Of a stretch of 8,754 nt of DNA, positions 6,422-8,754 are shown one piece after another. How positions within the stretch are numbered: position 1 is the first letter of the stretch; each line of letters starts with the position of its first letter. The notes under the pieces are model-generated. The model ran no database searches. It had not been told where the DNA came from and worked only from the letters and a program-made list of their open reading frames with translations. The position numbers were made by a program, and so were the translations under genes. Source of the stretch: Sulfurovum sp. (GTDB taxonomy: Bacteria; Campylobacterota; Campylobacteria; Campylobacterales; Sulfurovaceae); the NCBI GenBank assembly GCA_022729615.1, contig DZAQ01000032.1:4689-13442 (forward strand). Direction: 5' to 3'.

Positions 6422-6423
6422 GG
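6416..6423 (+). promoter_or_regulatory. Ribosome-binding site for lpxJ overlapping the miaB stop
   Basis: GGATGAGG spans the miaB TGA (6419-6421) and ends seven bases before the GTG at 6431. It supports that GTG as the lpxJ start and suggests that ribosomes terminating on miaB restart on lpxJ (translational coupling). Confidence 0.55.
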
Positions 6424-6430
6424 TTTTTGA

Positions 6431-7048
6431 GTGAGTGTGTTCAGGCTCTACATGGTCAAAATCACCGCTTTTGTGGTCTATTTGATGATGCGTTTTTTGT
6501 GGGTGAGCGCGCGCAAAAAATATCACTATCTTACTCCCATCGAAGAGTCTCAATCCATGGGCGTCTGCTGGCACTCCGAACTACTCATGAGCACTCAAAT
6601 GTACCGCAAGATTCGACCGCGCCACTCTACATCCGCCATCATCTCGCTCCACAAAGACGGGGAGCTTGTCGCTAGGATAATGTCCTACTTTTCGATCAAG
6701 CCTTTGAGGGGTTCTTCGCGCAAGGGGGCGCATCGGGTCTTGCTTCAGGCGATGAGGGTATTGGAGCAAGGCGAAGAGGTGCTGGTCACCCCTGATGGTC
6801 CGAGGGGTCCAAGGTACCAGATGAGTGATGGTATATTGAGCCTTGCGATGAAGAGTGATTTGCCGATAGTGATCATCAATTATCTCCCAAGCAGCTATTG
6901 GCAGCTCAAAAGCTGGGATAGATTTCTTATTCCAAAGCCCTTTGCGCGTATCGATTTTTATATTCAAAGCGTTTCGATCGGAGGGATGGAGCGGGATGAA
7001 GCAAGAGAGTTTTTGCGGCTCAAAATGATCGAAAATGCACTGCCATAG
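6431..7048 (+). CDS. lpxJ: DUF374 lipid A late acyltransferase, LpxJ type
   Basis: A 205-residue inner-membrane-associated acyltransferase of the DUF374 (PF04028) family. An N-terminal hydrophobic helix (~9-25) is followed by WHSELLM (47-53, probable catalytic His48), SLHKDGE (72-78), PLRGSSRKGA (91-100), VLVTPDGPRGPRY (117-129), and SWDRFLIPKPF (161-171). H. pylori Jhp0255/HP0270 and related proteins were described as LpxJ, which adds a secondary acyl chain to the 3' side of lipid A without needing Kdo first (from memory). HP0270 lies next to miaB (HP0269), as here, which strengthens the assignment. The GTG at 6431 is preferred because of GGATGAGG upstream; GTG at 6437 or ATG at 6452 are alternatives that would shorten the helix. 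A different acyl acceptor is possible, since DUF374 proteins also occur outside Campylobacterota. Confidence 0.8.
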   Translation: MSVFRLYMVKITAFVVYLMMRFLWVSARKKYHYLTPIEESQSMGVCWHSELLMSTQMYRKIRPRHSTSAIISLHKDGELVARIMSYFSIKPLRGSSRKGAHRVLLQAMRVLEQGEEVLVTPDGPRGPRYQMSDGILSLAMKSDLPIVIINYLPSSYWQLKSWDRFLIPKPFARIDFYIQSVSIGGMERDEAREFLRLKMIENALP

Positions 7049-7057
7049 TGGGCATCA

Positions 7058-7894
7058 ATGGAAGAGCTAGAGGGCGCTATCGAGGAGTTTCTCGGGTATA
7101 TTCAGGATGTGCGCGGCTATAGCGAAACTTCGGTCATCACCTATGAGATAGCGTTGAGGCAGATGGCGCAGAGCAGCCGCTTGTCTCAAAATGGGATAGA
7201 ATGGACGATCGACTTGACTCCATTTCGTATCAAAATCGTAAAAAATAGCAAAAAAACGATCGCGAAAAAGTTGAGCGCAGTTCGTTCGTTTGTAGAGTAT
7301 CTGCGCACTCAAAGAGCTCTTGGCGTAACACTCATCGGCGATGAGTCGGTCAAAACTCCCCAGACACTCCCCAAGCCCGTAGAGGAGCGCTATATTTTTG
7401 AGATGCTTGAAGAGGCGGATACAAAAGAGAAGCTGGTAGTTGTGATGCTCTATGGCTTGGGATTGCGGATCAGCGAGCTGAGCGGTTTGAAGCTGGCAGA
7501 TATCCACAATGAGTGGATAGAGATTCGAGGCAAAGGGAACAAGACCAGAGAGCTGCCGCTTTTGGACGCTGTAAAATCATCGATCGAGAACTACCTTGAT
7601 CTGTACCATCCCAAACAGTATCTCTTCGAAAAGGGAGGCGTGCCTTTAAATCAAGCGCAGCTTAGGTATCTGCTGACACAATCCTTCAAGAGCAGGGGAT
7701 TGAAAGTCACACCCCATCAGTTTCGCCACTCGTTCGCGACGCATCTGCTCAATAACGGCGCCCGCATCAGCGATGTGAGTGAGCTTTTGGGGCATAGTTC
7801 GATGGCAACTACGCAACTCTATACCAAACTAGGAGATGCCAGAAAACTCCAAGAGTATCTCACTGCCCATCCTCTGGTAAAAAAGGCGAATTGA
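7058..7894 (+). CDS. Xer-type tyrosine recombinase
   Basis: Site-specific tyrosine recombinase of 278 residues with an N-terminal SAM-like core-binding domain (~1-90) and a C-terminal catalytic domain (~105-270). The full catalytic set is visible by alignment with E. coli XerD: Arg137 (GLGLRISEL), Lys159 (RGKGNKTREL), His220 and Arg223 (HQFRHSFATHLL), His246 (LLGHSS) and nucleophile Tyr255 (TQLYTKLG). It should be active. It could resolve chromosome dimers at a dif site, or be an integrase. Against a mobile origin, it sits 9 bp behind lpxJ in a housekeeping operon with no phage genes nearby. It is shorter than the ~355-residue XerH I know from Campylobacter and Helicobacter, closer to XerC/XerD in size, so xerH is not assigned. 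An in-frame stop at 7046 makes the ATG at 7058 the first start; its ribosome-binding site is weak, hinting at coupling to lpxJ. No dif site was recognised. Confidence 0.88.
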   Translation: MEELEGAIEEFLGYIQDVRGYSETSVITYEIALRQMAQSSRLSQNGIEWTIDLTPFRIKIVKNSKKTIAKKLSAVRSFVEYLRTQRALGVTLIGDESVKTPQTLPKPVEERYIFEMLEEADTKEKLVVVMLYGLGLRISELSGLKLADIHNEWIEIRGKGNKTRELPLLDAVKSSIENYLDLYHPKQYLFEKGGVPLNQAQLRYLLTQSFKSRGLKVTPHQFRHSFATHLLNNGARISDVSELLGHSSMATTQLYTKLGDARKLQEYLTAHPLVKKAN

Positions 7895-7896
7895 CT

Positions 7897-8718
7897 TTAG
7901 GGACGCACCATCTCGATAGAGGCATTTTTCTTGAGTTTTTCAAAGTATTTTTTGATAGCCTCGGTCTGCTGCTCTTTTTTCCATGCCATCGTAACCGCAT
8001 CTTTGACCTGATCAAAAGGCTTTGCCTGTTCGACCCCCTTCTCTAAAACCATATAGGTTACAAAAGCGCTGCCATTGTTGAATGCCGGTGTAAGCGCGCC
8101 GATTTGTGTTTGAGAGATCATTGCCAAAAGCTGAGGAGTAAGCTCAGCGCCCTGAAAGACTTTTTTTGTCTGGTTGATCCCGCCGGTTTCATTGGTGTTT
8201 TGGAGAAAAGTTTGGATTTTTTCTGCGGATGCGGCGCTATACTCCATAACCGTGATGCTTGATGGCATGCTAAATTGCTCCGGATGGTTGTCGTAAAAGA
8301 ATTTCAACTCATCTTCGCTAGGCTGAGAGATGGTTTTGACTATCTCTGATCTGAAAAATTTCTGCTTCTGGATACCCACTTTCATCTGGTCGCGAAAAGC
8401 GTTCCATGACTGATTTTGCCCCTTGATCACCTCTTGCATCTTTTGAACGCTCATATTGTTTTGTTTGGCTACGAGCGCGATCCTCTCATCGATCTCCTCT
8501 TCCGTGACAGTGATATTTTTCATGGCGGCTTTTTGGAGGCGATTTTCTATGAGCATATTTTGCGCCTCCTTCTTGGAGACATGAAGCTGCGCCTGTACCG
8601 CATCGATCTCTGCTATGGTGATAGGTTCGCCATTCACAACGATAGCAATACCGTTTAGTATCTTCGCCTCCGAGAATACCCCCAAAAGCAGCAATAAAGT
8701 AATAAAAAGTTTTTTCAT
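7897..8718 (-). CDS. SurA-like periplasmic chaperone / peptidyl-prolyl isomerase
   Basis: Predicted periplasmic folding factor for outer-membrane proteins. The 273-residue precursor has a Sec signal peptide (MKK, a run of leucines, cleavage after SEA at Ala18). The mature start KILNGIAIVVNGEPITIAEID (19-39) is the typical SurA entry, comparable to LDKVAAVVNNGVV in E. coli. A helical chaperone domain follows (~30-145, rich in Gln/Lys/Glu), then a parvulin-like region (~150-235) and a C-terminal helix packing back (~236-265). The parvulin part lacks the usual RHIL and DLGW signatures, so isomerase activity is doubtful and it may act purely as a chaperone. It resembles C. jejuni Cj1289 in size and layout more than PEB4/Cbf2 (recollection). 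GGAG precedes the ATG with a five-base spacer. The stop codon lies 2 bp from that of the convergent recombinase gene. Confidence 0.85.
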   Translation of the reverse strand: MKKLFITLLLLLGVFSEAKILNGIAIVVNGEPITIAEIDAVQAQLHVSKKEAQNMLIENRLQKAAMKNITVTEEEIDERIALVAKQNNMSVQKMQEVIKGQNQSWNAFRDQMKVGIQKQKFFRSEIVKTISQPSEDELKFFYDNHPEQFSMPSSITVMEYSAASAEKIQTFLQNTNETGGINQTKKVFQGAELTPQLLAMISQTQIGALTPAFNNGSAFVTYMVLEKGVEQAKPFDQVKDAVTMAWKKEQQTEAIKKYFEKLKKNASIEMVRP

Positions 8719-8744
8719 AAAAGCTCCGCACTCTCTTTTGTAGT

Positions 8745-8750
8745 ATTATA
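8745..8750 (-). promoter_or_regulatory. Extended -10 promoter of the SurA-like gene
   Basis: On the minus strand TGCTATAAT is an extended -10 element (TGnTATAAT), ending 26 bases before the ATG at 8718 and predicting a short leader of about 20 nt that contains the GGAG ribosome-binding site. The -35 region lies beyond the window edge. Confidence 0.65.
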
Positions 8751-8754
8751 GCAT

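Noticed and set aside
6418..6675. An ATG overlapping the miaB stop (ATGA) that opens an 85-codon frame.
   Set aside because: ATGA overlaps often mark real coupled genes, but this frame runs through lpxJ in the wrong phase and its product shows no family features. The GTG at 6431 gives the DUF374 protein.
1..8754. tRNA or rRNA genes, CRISPR arrays, insertion sequences, toxin-antitoxin pairs or defence genes.
   Set aside because: I looked on both strands and saw none. The only recombinase sits in a housekeeping operon with no phage or transposon genes nearby.

Overview
The window is a stretch of ordinary chromosome from a Campylobacterota (epsilonproteobacterial) bacterium, probably a free-living, sulfur-oxidiser-type lineage such as Sulfurovum, Sulfuricurvum or Sulfurimonas rather than a host-associated Campylobacter or Helicobacter. 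Three things point there. The triosephosphate isomerase begins with the ANxKxNHTRAS pattern I know from Campylobacter TpiA. The large outer-membrane porin has a GGDIxP... mature start and an LDTPLAFTETW motif, which I associate with porins of those genera. The block of a nusA gene facing away from an HP0268-family gene, followed by miaB and a DUF374/LpxJ acyltransferase, matches my recollection of H. pylori HP0268-HP0269-HP0270 and C. jejuni Cj0457c-Cj0460. Placement below phylum level is inference.

Layout, left to right. Positions 24-713 hold tpiA (glycolysis), probably the tail of a glycolytic operon that continues off the left edge. After an AT-rich gap with one hairpin comes a 451-residue porin (856-2211). 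A solitary DppB/OppB-type ABC permease follows (2294-3256); its start codon lies only 6 bases after a perfect TATAAT box, so it may be translated from a leaderless mRNA. The permease and nusA converge on a 213-bp gap (3257-3469) filled by palindromic repeat sequence: one well-preserved cruciform-forming copy and one decayed, composite copy. nusA (4597-3470, minus) is transcribed away from a four-gene rightward run: an HP0268-family small nuclease (4810-5049, GTG start), miaB (5120-6421), lpxJ (6431-7048, GTG start) and a Xer-type tyrosine recombinase (7058-7894). The last three are 9 bp apart and very likely one transcript. A SurA-like periplasmic chaperone (8718-7897, minus) converges on the recombinase with only 2 bp between stop codons; its own extended -10 promoter sits at the right edge.

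How the genes relate. The genes are mostly housekeeping: central metabolism (tpiA), transcription elongation (nusA), tRNA modification (miaB) and cell-envelope assembly (porin, LpxJ for lipid A, the SurA-like chaperone for outer-membrane protein folding). I see no tRNA, rRNA, CRISPR array, insertion sequence, prophage or defence system. I found no clear new biological system. The points most worth a second look are the intergenic palindromic repeats, the possible leaderless permease, the back-to-back nusA/HP0268 promoters, and a short Xer recombinase built into the miaB-lpxJ operon.

No sequence search was possible. Gene identities rest on motifs, lengths and remembered family features; promoters are sequence calls without transcription data.
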